The notes beneath the pieces are model-generated. The model was not told the origin of the DNA. It worked only from the letters and a program-made list of their open reading frames with translations, and searched no databases. Source: Lachnospiraceae bacterium (GTDB taxonomy: Bacteria; Bacillota_A; Clostridia; Lachnospirales; Lachnospiraceae). Taken from it: a stretch of DNA of 64,000 nt. Shown here piece by piece: positions 25,824-34,559 of this stretch. Numbering within the stretch: the first letter of the stretch is position 1; each line of letters begins with the position of its first letter. The stretch lies in NCBI GenBank assembly GCA_009911175.1, contig QXWX01000024.1, forward strand, positions 18,122 through 82,121, in the 5' to 3' direction. Position numbers and translations under genes: made by a program.

Positions 25824-28158
25824 AACATTGAACCAGGCAAAAAAGATGGACCGGGAGAAATTTAAAATTCCCCGGTCTGTCCAGCAGGCCATCCCCATCC
25901 AGCGGATTTGGCAGGATGGGATTTTTCAGGTGGGAAATAAATTTTCAAAATCCTTCCGGTTTTCGGATATCAACTATTCCATCGCCAGCAAAGCGGATAA
26001 GACAGAAATGTTTCTGGATTATTCGGAACTGTTAAATGCGCTGGATTCGGGGGCATCCGCAAAGATTACGCTGAACAACCGTAGAATTAACAAAGAAGAA
26101 TTTGAAGAGTCCCTGCTGATTCCCATGAAAGGGGATGGATTGGACGGCTACCGGGAAGAGTACAACGAAATGCTTCTCTCCAAGGTCAGCGGTACGAATA
26201 ACAGCATCCAGCAGGAACGGTACCTGACCATCAGTGTCCATAAGAAAAATGTGGATGAAGCCCGGACCTATTTCGCAAGGGTAGGAACGGACATCGTCAC
26301 CCATCTGGCAAAACTCTCTTCTGTAGCAGAGGAACTGGATGCCGAGGAACGGCTGCAGATCTTCCGGGACTTTTTCCGTGCGGAACAGCCCCAGTGCTAT
26401 CCCTTTGACCTGAAAGCATTTGCCAGGAAAGGGAGCAGCTTCAAAAACTGGATTTGCCCGGATTCCATGGAGTTCCACAAAGATTATTTTAAGCTGGATG
26501 AACGGTATGGGCAGGTGCTGTATATGCAGGATTATGCAAGCTATATCAAGGATGATATGGTTTCCGAACTGTGCGACCTGAGCAGGGATCTGATGCTGTC
26601 CATTGATATCCTGCCGGTACCAACGGATGAAGCGGTGAAAGAGATCCAGAACCGGCTCCTGGGGGTAGAAACCAATGTGACGAATTGGCAGAGACGGCAG
26701 AACGCAAACAATAATTTTTCTGCAGTGGTGCCTTATGATATGGAATTACAGAGGAAAGAAACCAAGGAAATGCTGGACGACCTGACCACCAGGGACCAGA
26801 GGATGATGTTCGGGCTGCTGACCATGGTGCATATGGCGGACAGTAAGGAACAACTGGAATCCGATACCGAAACACTGCTGTCCGTAGCAAGGAAGCATCT
26901 CTGCCAGATGTCCGTCTTAAAATGGCAGCAAGCGGATGGGATGAATACGGTATTGCCTTATGGCCTGCGGAGAATCCATACCCTACGGACGCTGACTACG
27001 GAATCCACGGCGGTATTAATCCCATTCCATACCCAGGAGATCATGCAGCCCGGTGGGATTTATTACGGGCAGAATGCGGTCAGCAAAAATATGATCGTGG
27101 CAGACCGGAGGAAGCTGCTGAATGGAAATTCATTCCGTTTGGGTGTCAGCGGTTCTGGGAAGAGCTTCTCGGCAAAAGAAGAGATCGTAGACCTGGCACT
27201 GTCAACAGAAGATGACATCCTGATCTTAGACCCGGAGTCAGAGTTTACCTCACTGGTGGAGGCCCTGGATGGGGAGGTGATCCATATTTCCGCAACCTCA
27301 GACACCCATTTGAACGCACTGGATATGGACGCAGCCTATGGGGATGATAAGAACCCGCTGATTGAAAAATCCGAGTTTATCCTGTCCCTATTTGAGCAGC
27401 TGGTAGGGGCAGGGAACCTGTCGGCAAAGGAAAAATCCATTCTGGACCGATGTACGGCGGATGTCTACCGGGAATATATCCGGGGCGGTTTCCGGGGACA
27501 GGTTCCCACCCTAAAAGATCTGTACCGGGAGCTGATGGCGCAGCCGGAGGAAGAAGCAAGGGGGCTGGCATTATCCTCAGAACTATTTATTAACGGAAGC
27601 CTGAATACTTTTGCGCAGCCGACCAATGTGGATACGAAAAGCCGTATCATTGATTACGATATCCGGGAACTGGGAGAACAGCTCATGCCGTTGGGGATGC
27701 TGGTCACATTAGACAGCATTTTCAACCGGGTGATCCAGAACTGGAAAAAAGGGAAAACAACCTGGATCTTTGCGGATGAGTTCTATCTGCTGTTCCAGTA
27801 CCAGTACAGCGCCGATTTTTTTTACCGGCTGTATAAGCGGATCCGGAAATATTATGGGTTTGTGACAGGGTTGACCCAGAACGTGGAGGAGCTTTTGAAG
27901 TCAGATACGGCAAGGCTGATGCTTGCAAACAGTGAATTCCTGATTCTTCTAAACCAGTCTAGCACAGACCGGGAGGAATTGGCAAGGCTTTTGAACATTT
28001 CAGATAACCAGCTTTCCTATATTACCAATGTAGGGGCGGGACATGGGCTGATCCGGTGTTCCGGGAATCTGGTTCCGTTTGAAAATACATTCCCTAAGAA
28101 TACAAAGCTCTTTGAACTGATGTCTACATCCGCAGGGGATTTCCGTGGAAAGAAGTGA
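25816..28158 (+). CDS. virB4: VirB4-type conjugation ATPase
   Basis: This 780-residue ATPase powers assembly of the mating channel and substrate movement. Walker A is LGVSGSGKSFSAKEE (about residue 444) and Walker B TTWIFADEFYLLFQ (about 649), followed by the family's TGLTQNVEELL and LANSEFLILLNQS. The N-terminal 400 residues are the usual VirB4 domain. Both ATG 25810 and GTG 25816 are possible; GTG has the better spacing from AGGAGG. The start overlaps the prgI tail, coupling the two partners. Confidence 0.93.
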   Translation: MIRTLNQAKKMDREKFKIPRSVQQAIPIQRIWQDGIFQVGNKFSKSFRFSDINYSIASKADKTEMFLDYSELLNALDSGASAKITLNNRRINKEEFEESLLIPMKGDGLDGYREEYNEMLLSKVSGTNNSIQQERYLTISVHKKNVDEARTYFARVGTDIVTHLAKLSSVAEELDAEERLQIFRDFFRAEQPQCYPFDLKAFARKGSSFKNWICPDSMEFHKDYFKLDERYGQVLYMQDYASYIKDDMVSELCDLSRDLMLSIDILPVPTDEAVKEIQNRLLGVETNVTNWQRRQNANNNFSAVVPYDMELQRKETKEMLDDLTTRDQRMMFGLLTMVHMADSKEQLESDTETLLSVARKHLCQMSVLKWQQADGMNTVLPYGLRRIHTLRTLTTESTAVLIPFHTQEIMQPGGIYYGQNAVSKNMIVADRRKLLNGNSFRLGVSGSGKSFSAKEEIVDLALSTEDDILILDPESEFTSLVEALDGEVIHISATSDTHLNALDMDAAYGDDKNPLIEKSEFILSLFEQLVGAGNLSAKEKSILDRCTADVYREYIRGGFRGQVPTLKDLYRELMAQPEEEARGLALSSELFINGSLNTFAQPTNVDTKSRIIDYDIRELGEQLMPLGMLVTLDSIFNRVIQNWKKGKTTWIFADEFYLLFQYQYSADFFYRLYKRIRKYYGFVTGLTQNVEELLKSDTARLMLANSEFLILLNQSSTDREELARLLNISDNQLSYITNVGAGHGLIRCSGNLVPFENTFPKNTKLFELMSTSAGDFRGKK

Positions 28159-28295
28159 AAAATGGATGTTGACCCTGAACAGGCAATGGTCTGTTGACAA
28201 TAAAAATGTATTTGTAAAAAGATGGTGTCATGATTTTATGGGGAGTGCCAATAGATGCGCTCCCTGTTCCTATAAATGGAAAGGAGACAGTGAGT

Positions 28296-29087
28296 ATGGA
28301 AACATTATTATCTGCCCCGCTAAAAGAACAGGAAAAGTTTCAGGAATTATTTCAGCTTTTGGATGAAAAGGGGCTCCATGAGGAAAAAGGGCAGATCATG
28401 GATCTGGTGAATTATATAGACAACATGGACCAACAGTTTGGGAAGGTGCTGAAGGAATTAAAAACGGTCAAGCACCATGTGAAAAAACTGGAGGAACGGG
28501 GGTTTAAGCAGAGGCTCCTGCGTACCGTTGGAAAGCTGGAGGGGAAACTATGCGCAGCCAGGGATGAGCTGATTGAAATGAAGAACCAACTGGTAGATGG
28601 TGTACATAAGACTATCGATAATTTTAAATCGAGAGGGGTTCTGGCGGTCTATAAAACCATCGATTTTCTTGGAATAAAACGGGGGCTGCTGGGGGTGAAA
28701 AGGCAGCTGCATCAGTCATTGGAGACGGCAGACCGTGGGATTGCCAGCCTTGGAACGATCGGGGATGAGATGTATGGAGTGAGGACGCACCTGGGAAACA
28801 TCAAGCGGGAGCTGGCAGGAAAAGAACCATTAGCAGCCGGCTCCCGTGAAGTAGAAAAGGGCGCGGTGTTCCAAGTACAGAAAATGTTATATGGAACCAT
28901 GGGCGTCTTAGACAATATGGAAAAGCATACGGACCGGACCATCCGGCGGCTGGATTCCCTGGGGGAAAGGGCGCAGGGGATTCAGCAGCGACCGTCTGTA
29001 AGGGGAAGCCTGAAAGTGATTCAGGCTGAGAGACATACAGGTGTGAATCGGTCAGCCCATCAAAGGACGAGGGCGGCTGCCCGGTAA
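28296..29087 (+). CDS. Helical element protein (DUF6674-like)
   Basis: The 263-residue product is almost wholly helical, with amphipathic coiled-coil stretches (LVNYIDNMDQQFGKVLKEL, TVKHHVKKLEERG) and a central KTIDFLGIKRGLLGVKRQL. It resembles proteins annotated as DUF6674 that lie between virB4 and the peptidoglycan hydrolase in related elements; I am not certain of the number. No signal peptide or membrane segment is seen. ATG 28296 follows AAAGGAG; an upstream in-frame ATG (28230) lacks a good site. The function is unknown. Confidence 0.6.
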   Translation: METLLSAPLKEQEKFQELFQLLDEKGLHEEKGQIMDLVNYIDNMDQQFGKVLKELKTVKHHVKKLEERGFKQRLLRTVGKLEGKLCAARDELIEMKNQLVDGVHKTIDNFKSRGVLAVYKTIDFLGIKRGLLGVKRQLHQSLETADRGIASLGTIGDEMYGVRTHLGNIKRELAGKEPLAAGSREVEKGAVFQVQKMLYGTMGVLDNMEKHTDRTIRRLDSLGERAQGIQQRPSVRGSLKVIQAERHTGVNRSAHQRTRAAAR

Positions 29088-29138
29088 AAAACTGTTTTCT
29101 AATATTGTGAATAGCCGTGTGGGTGATGCTTTGTTTAG

Positions 29139-29180
29139 GTGCTTCTGGAAAGACATTTGGGTGTTTCTTTCCAGAAGCAC
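29139..29180. promoter_or_regulatory. Perfect 14-bp inverted repeat before the hydrolase gene
   Basis: GTGCTTCTGGAAAG (29139-29152) and CTTTCCAGAAGCAC (29167-29180) form a perfect stem with a 14-base loop. No T-tract follows; the stem ends 22 bases before the start codon, so it could be an operator, an mRNA structure protecting or limiting the leader, or a processed site. Confidence 0.75.
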
Positions 29181-29202
29181 AGGTATGGAGAAGAGGTGAT
29201 TC

Positions 29203-31203
29203 ATGAAGGATATCAAGACAAAAGAGTGCAGGAGGACGCCGAAGCTGAAAGACCCCATGGCCAGAATGCCGAAAGAACTTATGCGGGATATGGTGCTGAA
29301 TGCGAAAGAGAAGTCCCATAGCGTTCCAGAAGCAGGTGCTCCTGAAAATGGGCAGGAAACGCCGGTAGAATATGCCAGCCGGAAAGTCATTTCCGCAGAG
29401 GAACGAACAGCCGATGCAGTTGTCAGAGGCACATCCAGTGCAGGGCGGATCCTGGCAGAAAAGTCCTATGAGAAGATAAAAGAGCGCAGACGGGGACAGC
29501 CTATGGCGACCCATGTTGAGGAAAACACAGAAGAGTATGCAAGCAATCTCAGCAATGGCAGTGGAAAGGAACCGCACAAAGCGGCTATAAAAAATCCAGC
29601 CAAAGAACGGGTAAAGGAAAGAACAATTTCAGAGGACACAGAACCTTTTCGGATGATGGAGAGTGGAAAAAACAGTCCGGGAGTGGAAGCCGCTAAAATC
29701 AAAGCCGGACAGGAGAAAAGGAAAGCAATCCGGGAAAAAAATTCAATATACCAGGAAAAACCTCCAGAGGCAGGAGGCATCAAAATCAGGCAGGACAGGA
29801 GGGAAGTGTTCCATTCAGGTTCCGGAAGGGGCGTGAAAACTCTTTCCAGCCATACAGGAACTCCCGGTTTTTCTGAAAATAAAAAAGAAGCAGTACGCAC
29901 TTTGATGCCACAGAAAAGAATCGGGCATATGGGTATGCCGCAAAGAAAAATAAAACATATCAGTGTGCCCCAAAAAGCTGCAGGGCAGGCTGCTGCACCG
30001 AAAGGGGCAGGATTGGCTGTAGTACAGAAAAAGCAGGCGGAGTATGCAATGAAGGCATCGAAGCAGATGGCTGTTAAGTCTGCCGAAGCGGCAGGCAAAA
30101 CTGCGCAGACAGTAAAGAAAACAACGAAAGTCGCAGTTCGGGGAGTGATTGCTGCAGCCAAAGCGGCAGTATCCTCAACCAAGGCATTGACATCTCTGGC
30201 AATGGCAGGGGGCGGTCTGGTCATCCTGCTGATCGTTATTGTAGGCGTGATTGGGGGAGTTCTTCTTTCCGGCAATAGCCAGAGTTCGGAATCATTGAGC
30301 CAGGAAGTTTTGGACCATACCCCTGTGATCCAAAGATATGCCAGGCAGTATGGTATCCCGGAGTATGTGCAGGTCATACAGGCGATCATGATGCAGGAGT
30401 CCAGGGGGCAGGGGAACGATCCCATGCAGGCCAGTGAATGCCCTTTTAATACCAGATATCCCAACAGTCCGAACGCAATCACAGATCCGGAATATTCCAT
30501 TCAGGTGGGGATTCAGTATTACGCTTATTGTGTCCGGGAGGCAGGATGCACAAGCCCGCAGGATTTGGACAACCTGAAGCTGAGCATTCAGGGATACAAT
30601 TTCGGAAACGGGTACATATCGTGGGCAATCCGAAACCATGGCGGCTACAGTGAAGCCAATGCCTTGCAGTTTTCCCAGGAGCAGGCGGCAACCCATGGGT
30701 GGTCGGGATATGGGGATCCGGAATATGTTCCACATGTGATGCGGTATTATTCCGGTGGAAATTTGTTTGCCGGATTATTTGGGAATAGCCAGATGGTATC
30801 GGTGGCAATGGCGCAGGTGGGAAATGTAGGCGGGCAGAAGTTTTGGTCGTGGTATGGGTTCCAGGGCAGGGAGGAATGGTGCGCTTGCTTTGTCAGTTGG
30901 TGTGCGGAACAGTGCGGGCTGATTACAAGCGGGGCGGTTCCGAAATTCGCATCCTGTCCGGCAGGGGTGGAATGGTTTCGTAGTAATGGAAAATGGAAAG
31001 ATAATAGCCACAGTCCGGCAGCAGGGACGATTATTTTTTTTGACTGGGATGGAGATGGGGTGTCAGACCATGTAGGAATTGTAGAGAAATGTGAAAATGG
31101 GAGAGTGTATACGGTGGAAGGAAACTCTGGGGATGCGGTGAGACAGGAGATTTATTTGATAGGATCAAAGACAATTTCGGGATATGGAATTTTGATGCAG
31201 TAA
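29203..31203 (+). CDS. VirB1-like bifunctional peptidoglycan hydrolase (lysozyme-like plus CHAP)
   Basis: The 666-residue protein locally opens peptidoglycan for the mating channel. Residues 1-320 are a basic, low-complexity cytoplasmic region, then a membrane segment (GGGLVILLIVIVGVIGGVLL, about 336-355). Outside the cell are a lysozyme-like transglycosylase domain (QAIMMQESRGQGNDPMQASE, catalytic-type Glu in MMQES; about 400-530) and a CHAP amidase domain with the Cys of EEWCACFVSWCAE and the His of DHVGIVEK. This domain pair is standard for Gram-positive conjugation. The very long cytoplasmic N-terminus is unusual. ATG 29203 follows AAGAGGTG. Confidence 0.9.
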   Translation: MKDIKTKECRRTPKLKDPMARMPKELMRDMVLNAKEKSHSVPEAGAPENGQETPVEYASRKVISAEERTADAVVRGTSSAGRILAEKSYEKIKERRRGQPMATHVEENTEEYASNLSNGSGKEPHKAAIKNPAKERVKERTISEDTEPFRMMESGKNSPGVEAAKIKAGQEKRKAIREKNSIYQEKPPEAGGIKIRQDRREVFHSGSGRGVKTLSSHTGTPGFSENKKEAVRTLMPQKRIGHMGMPQRKIKHISVPQKAAGQAAAPKGAGLAVVQKKQAEYAMKASKQMAVKSAEAAGKTAQTVKKTTKVAVRGVIAAAKAAVSSTKALTSLAMAGGGLVILLIVIVGVIGGVLLSGNSQSSESLSQEVLDHTPVIQRYARQYGIPEYVQVIQAIMMQESRGQGNDPMQASECPFNTRYPNSPNAITDPEYSIQVGIQYYAYCVREAGCTSPQDLDNLKLSIQGYNFGNGYISWAIRNHGGYSEANALQFSQEQAATHGWSGYGDPEYVPHVMRYYSGGNLFAGLFGNSQMVSVAMAQVGNVGGQKFWSWYGFQGREEWCACFVSWCAEQCGLITSGAVPKFASCPAGVEWFRSNGKWKDNSHSPAAGTIIFFDWDGDGVSDHVGIVEKCENGRVYTVEGNSGDAVRQEIYLIGSKTISGYGILMQ

Positions 31204-31220
31204 AATATTTATTTAATAAT

Positions 31221-31407
31221 CTGAATCCGTGAACCAATTGGGTAAAAACATCTTAGAAAGGCTGAAAACACTACATCTTTGATAGCATATTTATCCAAAA
31301 TGTTTTCACCATCTGGTGAAAACTATTCGGAGTTATAAAATTCTACCCCCCCCCCAGTGGATACAGGGTTTAGACGCATTTTCACCTTATAGGTTCACGG
31401 ATTCAGG
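31221..31407. mobile_element. MITE-like element, copy 1
   Basis: A 187-bp noncoding element is bounded by CTGAATCCGTGAACC and GGTTCACGGATTCAGG, 15-bp terminal inverted repeats. Its reverse complement closely matches 33526-33711, base for base over nearly the whole length, including a run of C residues (10 here, 8 in copy 2). No transposase is encoded. Flanking bases show only a partial duplication (TAATAA on both sides). It lies between the hydrolase gene and the kinase gene, at the left edge of the AT-rich cargo. Confidence 0.85.
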
Positions 31408-31477
31408 TAATAAGTAATAACTTTACCACTTTTAAATTTGTTTTTATTAAAAAATTATCTAAAAGTGGTAACAGTAA

Positions 31478-32776
31478 TTATTGTTTCAAGGTTATGATTG
31501 TATGGAAAGTAGCGGAATTGCTATCATAATACATTTGCAAATTTCCATGATATTGTTTCACGACTTTTTTTATGCTTTTGAGCCCAAAGCCATGTCTAGC
31601 TTTATTTTTTTTATGAGATACAGGAGAACCATCCTGATTGTATACAGGGGCATTTCGGCAGGAATTTATGATTATAATAACGATAAAAGGCGACTTTTCT
31701 TTTTTTTGTATGGTAAGCTCAATAAACGAATCGGGAATATTATCTGCTGATTCCACTGCATTATCCAATAAGTTACAGAATAACGATGTTAAATCATGCT
31801 GGTAAATATTTTTAACAGTACCACTTCTGACATCGGTATGAAAAATGATATGTTTATCTTTGCATTGCCGCTGATAGCGGCAGAGAATTGCATTTAGCAT
31901 TTCATTATCGCAGATTTTTGAGGTTTCTTTTAAGTCAGAAGATTCCATAAGCTGTTGTATATAAATATTAATTTTATCAGAATCTTTTTTTTCATTCAAT
32001 AATTTGATGGATTGAAGGTGTTTTTTTATATCATGAATCAGAATGCTCTGGTTTTCATTTTGTGAAAGCATCATTTCATAGTATTCAATGGAATCAGATT
32101 CTTTCTGAAGCAGCAACTGCATATCGGTGTATTCCTGTGATTTTTTTTGATTATACTGGTTGATTCCAAATACCAGCAGATTGACCATCAACATAAAAAC
32201 AGCGCTGATTGTTACCATAAAATCAACGGGTGGAAGAAAAGAAGAGGTTTCACCAATAGCAAGAAAAGTAAACATAATAAAAACAGACGAAATCGGAATT
32301 AGCATCAAAAGAACTTCCGAGTGATCGTACTGTGCTTGATTTGTTTTTTTTACTTTGAATAGATGAATTAATAAATAAGTGACCGCAAAAAAGAAAATCT
32401 TGCTAAAAACCGTATAAAAAACAAGTCCAAAACCTGGTTCTAAGAGAAAATGGGGAATGAATCTTGACATGATTCCAAAAACCGCAAGTTCAGATATCAC
32501 CATAATTGCTGTAATTATAGCGGAATGAAAGAGTGCCAATAACAGCTTGAGTTTGAACAACATATAAAGAAAAGCAGTGTTAATCACAAAAAAGCTAATG
32601 ATATTAAGCCATGTCTGTCTTAGCAAGGAAAAAAGAAACAATATTGTATAGAGAGTACTTAATATCGCCAGTCTTATTTTACTGCTGTGAGATGGGGAAA
32701 AAAGATTGGATACGTATTGCCATAATATAACCGCTTCTATGAAAAAACTAAAAAAAAGCAAAATGATATGTTCCAT
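31478..32776 (-). CDS. agrC: AgrC-like sensor histidine kinase (GHKL type)
   Basis: The 432-residue kinase has six or seven transmembrane segments in its first 205 residues, the usual AgrC sensor domain for a cyclic peptide. A dimerisation helix with the phospho-accepting histidine follows (SILIHDIKKHLQSIKLL, H248), then the ATPase domain with the N-box LFCNLLDNAVESA (about 333) and a G-box near HGFGLKSIKKVV. It is six bases downstream of the response-regulator gene, so they form one operon. Ligand is most likely the peptide encoded at 34410. Low GC sets it apart from the transfer genes. Confidence 0.9.
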   Translation of the reverse strand: MEHIILLFFSFFIEAVILWQYVSNLFSPSHSSKIRLAILSTLYTILFLFSLLRQTWLNIISFFVINTAFLYMLFKLKLLLALFHSAIITAIMVISELAVFGIMSRFIPHFLLEPGFGLVFYTVFSKIFFFAVTYLLIHLFKVKKTNQAQYDHSEVLLMLIPISSVFIMFTFLAIGETSSFLPPVDFMVTISAVFMLMVNLLVFGINQYNQKKSQEYTDMQLLLQKESDSIEYYEMMLSQNENQSILIHDIKKHLQSIKLLNEKKDSDKINIYIQQLMESSDLKETSKICDNEMLNAILCRYQRQCKDKHIIFHTDVRSGTVKNIYQHDLTSLFCNLLDNAVESADNIPDSFIELTIQKKEKSPFIVIIIINSCRNAPVYNQDGSPVSHKKNKARHGFGLKSIKKVVKQYHGNLQMYYDSNSATFHTIITLKQ

Positions 32777-32782
32777 TTGTAT

Positions 32783-33490
32783 TTACCTCATACTTTCTAG
32801 ATATAGTAAATAAGCATTTTTAAAGAAACTATATTTTCTACGTGTCAGGTAGGCTGTAATCTGCTGATTTGATAAATGTATGGTGGAATGATCAAAGTCC
32901 ACAACGTGTTCTAAATTAACAATAAAGCTTCGATGTGTTTGAAAAAAGCTGTTTTTGGGAAGCAACTCCAGCCAATAATTCATATTATGAATGGAGTCAA
33001 AATTCTGACGGGTAGTATGGACAATTACTTTTCGCCCCTGTGCTTCTATGGCAATAATCTGTGAGGCAGGAAACGAATACACTCCCTGCTTGGTTTCAAC
33101 AGGAATTTTGGTAGTAATAGAATTATAATAGACTAAAGCATCTTTCATATTTCGAAAAAAACGCTGCCTGTCCAAAGGTTTAGAAAGATAGCGGAATACA
33201 TGAAAACGCATTGCATCATCTAAATACTCAGAATAAGAGGTAACAACAAAAATTATGACATCTTTATTTGCCTTTTTTAACGTATTTCCTACATAAATTC
33301 CATTCATACCGGGCATTTCAATATCCAGAAAAACAATATCTTTTTCGCTTTTGTCAGCTAATAAAGATTCACCGCTAGTAAATGAAATTAACTCTGGACA
33401 CTTTAAATGATTTGACTCAAAGTAAGATTCAATATATTTCTGTAATTGTTCGATTATCAGAGTATCATCATCACAAATTAAAATACGCAT
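32783..33490 (-). CDS. agrA: AgrA-like response regulator (LytTR)
   Basis: The 235-residue regulator has a receiver domain (acidic pocket CDDDT, phospho-acceptor D56 in VFLDIEMPGMNG, switch residues near FVVTSYSEYLDDA, Lys in YLSKPLD) and a LytTR DNA-binding domain (IIAIEAQGRKVIVHT, FFQTHRSFIVNLEHV). It would bind upstream of agrDB and perhaps the bacteriocin operon after phosphorylation by the adjacent kinase. The start is at 33490; the MITE-like copy 2 begins only 36 bases upstream, so this gene's native promoter is either interrupted or supplied across the MITE. Confidence 0.9.
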   Translation of the reverse strand: MRILICDDDTLIIEQLQKYIESYFESNHLKCPELISFTSGESLLADKSEKDIVFLDIEMPGMNGIYVGNTLKKANKDVIIFVVTSYSEYLDDAMRFHVFRYLSKPLDRQRFFRNMKDALVYYNSITTKIPVETKQGVYSFPASQIIAIEAQGRKVIVHTTRQNFDSIHNMNYWLELLPKNSFFQTHRSFIVNLEHVVDFDHSTIHLSNQQITAYLTRRKYSFFKNAYLLYLESMR

Positions 33491-33525
33491 TTTTACACCT
33501 GACCTTCTATAATAAATATATATCT

Positions 33526-33711
33526 CCTGAATCCGTGAACCTATAAGGCGAAAATGCTTCTAAACCCTGTATCCACTGGGGGGGGTAGAATTTTATAACT
33601 CCGAATAGTTTTCAACAGATGGTGAAAACATTTTGGATGAATATGCCATCAAAGATGTAGTGTTTTCAGTCTTTCTGAGATGTTTTCACCCAATTGGTTC
33701 ACAGATTCAGG
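33526..33711. mobile_element. MITE-like element, copy 2, with 9-bp target duplication
   Basis: The 186-bp element starts CCTGAATCCGTGAACC and ends GGTTCACAGATTCAGG. It is flanked on both sides by TATATATCT (33517-33525 and 33712-33720), a perfect 9-bp direct repeat that marks insertion by a transposase acting in trans. It is inverted relative to copy 1 at 31221-31407. It lies in the region between the response regulator and the XRE regulator, both on the minus strand. Confidence 0.88.
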
Positions 33712-33781
33712 TATATATCTGTATATATTTTATCATATAGAGCGACCAAATGCAAAAAATGCGTATAAAAAGACATTTTAA

Positions 33782-34114
33782 TTACAAGTTTGGTTTATTA
33801 TGTGTTTTTGTTTTGCTATTTCGTTTTACAAGCAACTCGATAAAGTCTCCGGCAAGCTCTATGTCGGATTGATTGCATAACCGTAGTTTATCAATAATAT
33901 CCTTTGGAATATTGTAAGCGTGCATATTGCCAAGCAGAAGGTAGTCAGGTGTTACATTGAGTAGATTACAAATCTGGATGAAGATATCCAGACTTGGTTT
34001 TTGCCTTCCATTTTCGATTGATGACATATGGTTATTGGATATATTTAGTCTTTCGGCAAGTTCTGCCTGTTTTATTCGTAATTCTATTCTGCGTATTTTG
34101 ATGCGACTTCCCAT
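33782..34114 (-). CDS. XRE-family HTH regulator
   Basis: The 110-residue protein is a Cro/CI-type DNA-binding regulator. Residues 1-65 form the HTH domain (RIKIRRIELRIKQAELAERL, NNHMSSIENGRQKPSLD, LLNVTPDYLLLG); the C-terminal 40 residues are short and basic. It is divergent from agrDB and upstream of the response-regulator/kinase pair. ATTCTATT at 34131-34138 and AATAGAAT at 34169-34176, just upstream of its own start, could be an operator. A repressor role for the agr promoter region is inferred. Confidence 0.85.
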   Translation of the reverse strand: MGSRIKIRRIELRIKQAELAERLNISNNHMSSIENGRQKPSLDIFIQICNLLNVTPDYLLLGNMHAYNIPKDIIDKLRLCNQSDIELAGDFIELLVKRNSKTKTHNKPNL

Positions 34115-34289
34115 AACTTCATATTGAAATTCTATTTAGACCACCTTCTTTTTAGTAGGATTTTACCAATAGAATCAAATAAAGTGAAGAATATATTAAA
34201 GAACTATTCTGTTACACATGATATAAAATGAATTTTATATATAAATAATTCTGTAGTACATATTATTTTTACTGAAAAGAGAAAGATTA

Positions 34290-34303
34290 TTCCAATATTG
34301 GAA
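34290..34303. promoter_or_regulatory. Perfect 14-bp palindrome upstream of agrDB
   Basis: TTCCAATATTGGAA is a perfect palindrome in the 295-base divergent region between the XRE gene and agrD, about 107 bases before the agrD start. A second TTCCATTCATTCC stretch follows at 34311-34323. These are the best operator candidates for the XRE or LytTR regulator. The rest of the divergent region is AT-rich with no other gene seen. Confidence 0.5.
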
Positions 34304-34409
34304 AAAAATGTTCCATTCATTCCAGAGGGGGCGATTATTTTCTTAAAATGATATATGATTGTTTATGTGAAAATCAATGACGATTTTAGTGGAAAGGAGA
34401 GATGAGATT

Positions 34410-34559
34410 ATGAAGAAAAAGGTAACTAAATCAATAGCAAAGGGAATGAAAGCAGCATTAGATGTTGTGTTACGGACAGAAGCCAACACAGCATCATGTG
34501 CGATTATGTATCAGCCCAAAGTGCCTAAAGAATTAACGAAGTACAGGAGAAATAAGTAA
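34410..34559 (+). CDS. agrD: AgrD-like cyclic lactone autoinducer precursor
   Basis: The 49-residue precursor has an amphipathic basic leader (KKVTKSIAKGMKAALDVVL), a core with Cys30 (ANTASCAIMY) and a charged tail beginning QPKVPKEL. This is the layout of AgrD-type peptides; a five-residue thiolactone ring of Cys30 to Tyr34 is predicted. ATG 34410 has AAAGGAGAG eight bases upstream; an in-frame ATG at 34377 lacks a site. The stop overlaps the agrB start (TAATG). Confidence 0.88.
   Translation: MKKKVTKSIAKGMKAALDVVLRTEANTASCAIMYQPKVPKELTKYRRNK

Noticed and set aside
31408..33525. An invertible DNA switch controlling agrAC
   Set aside because: The inverted flanks fit, but no adjacent invertase gene was seen and the 9-bp duplication points to transposition; kept only as a possibility.
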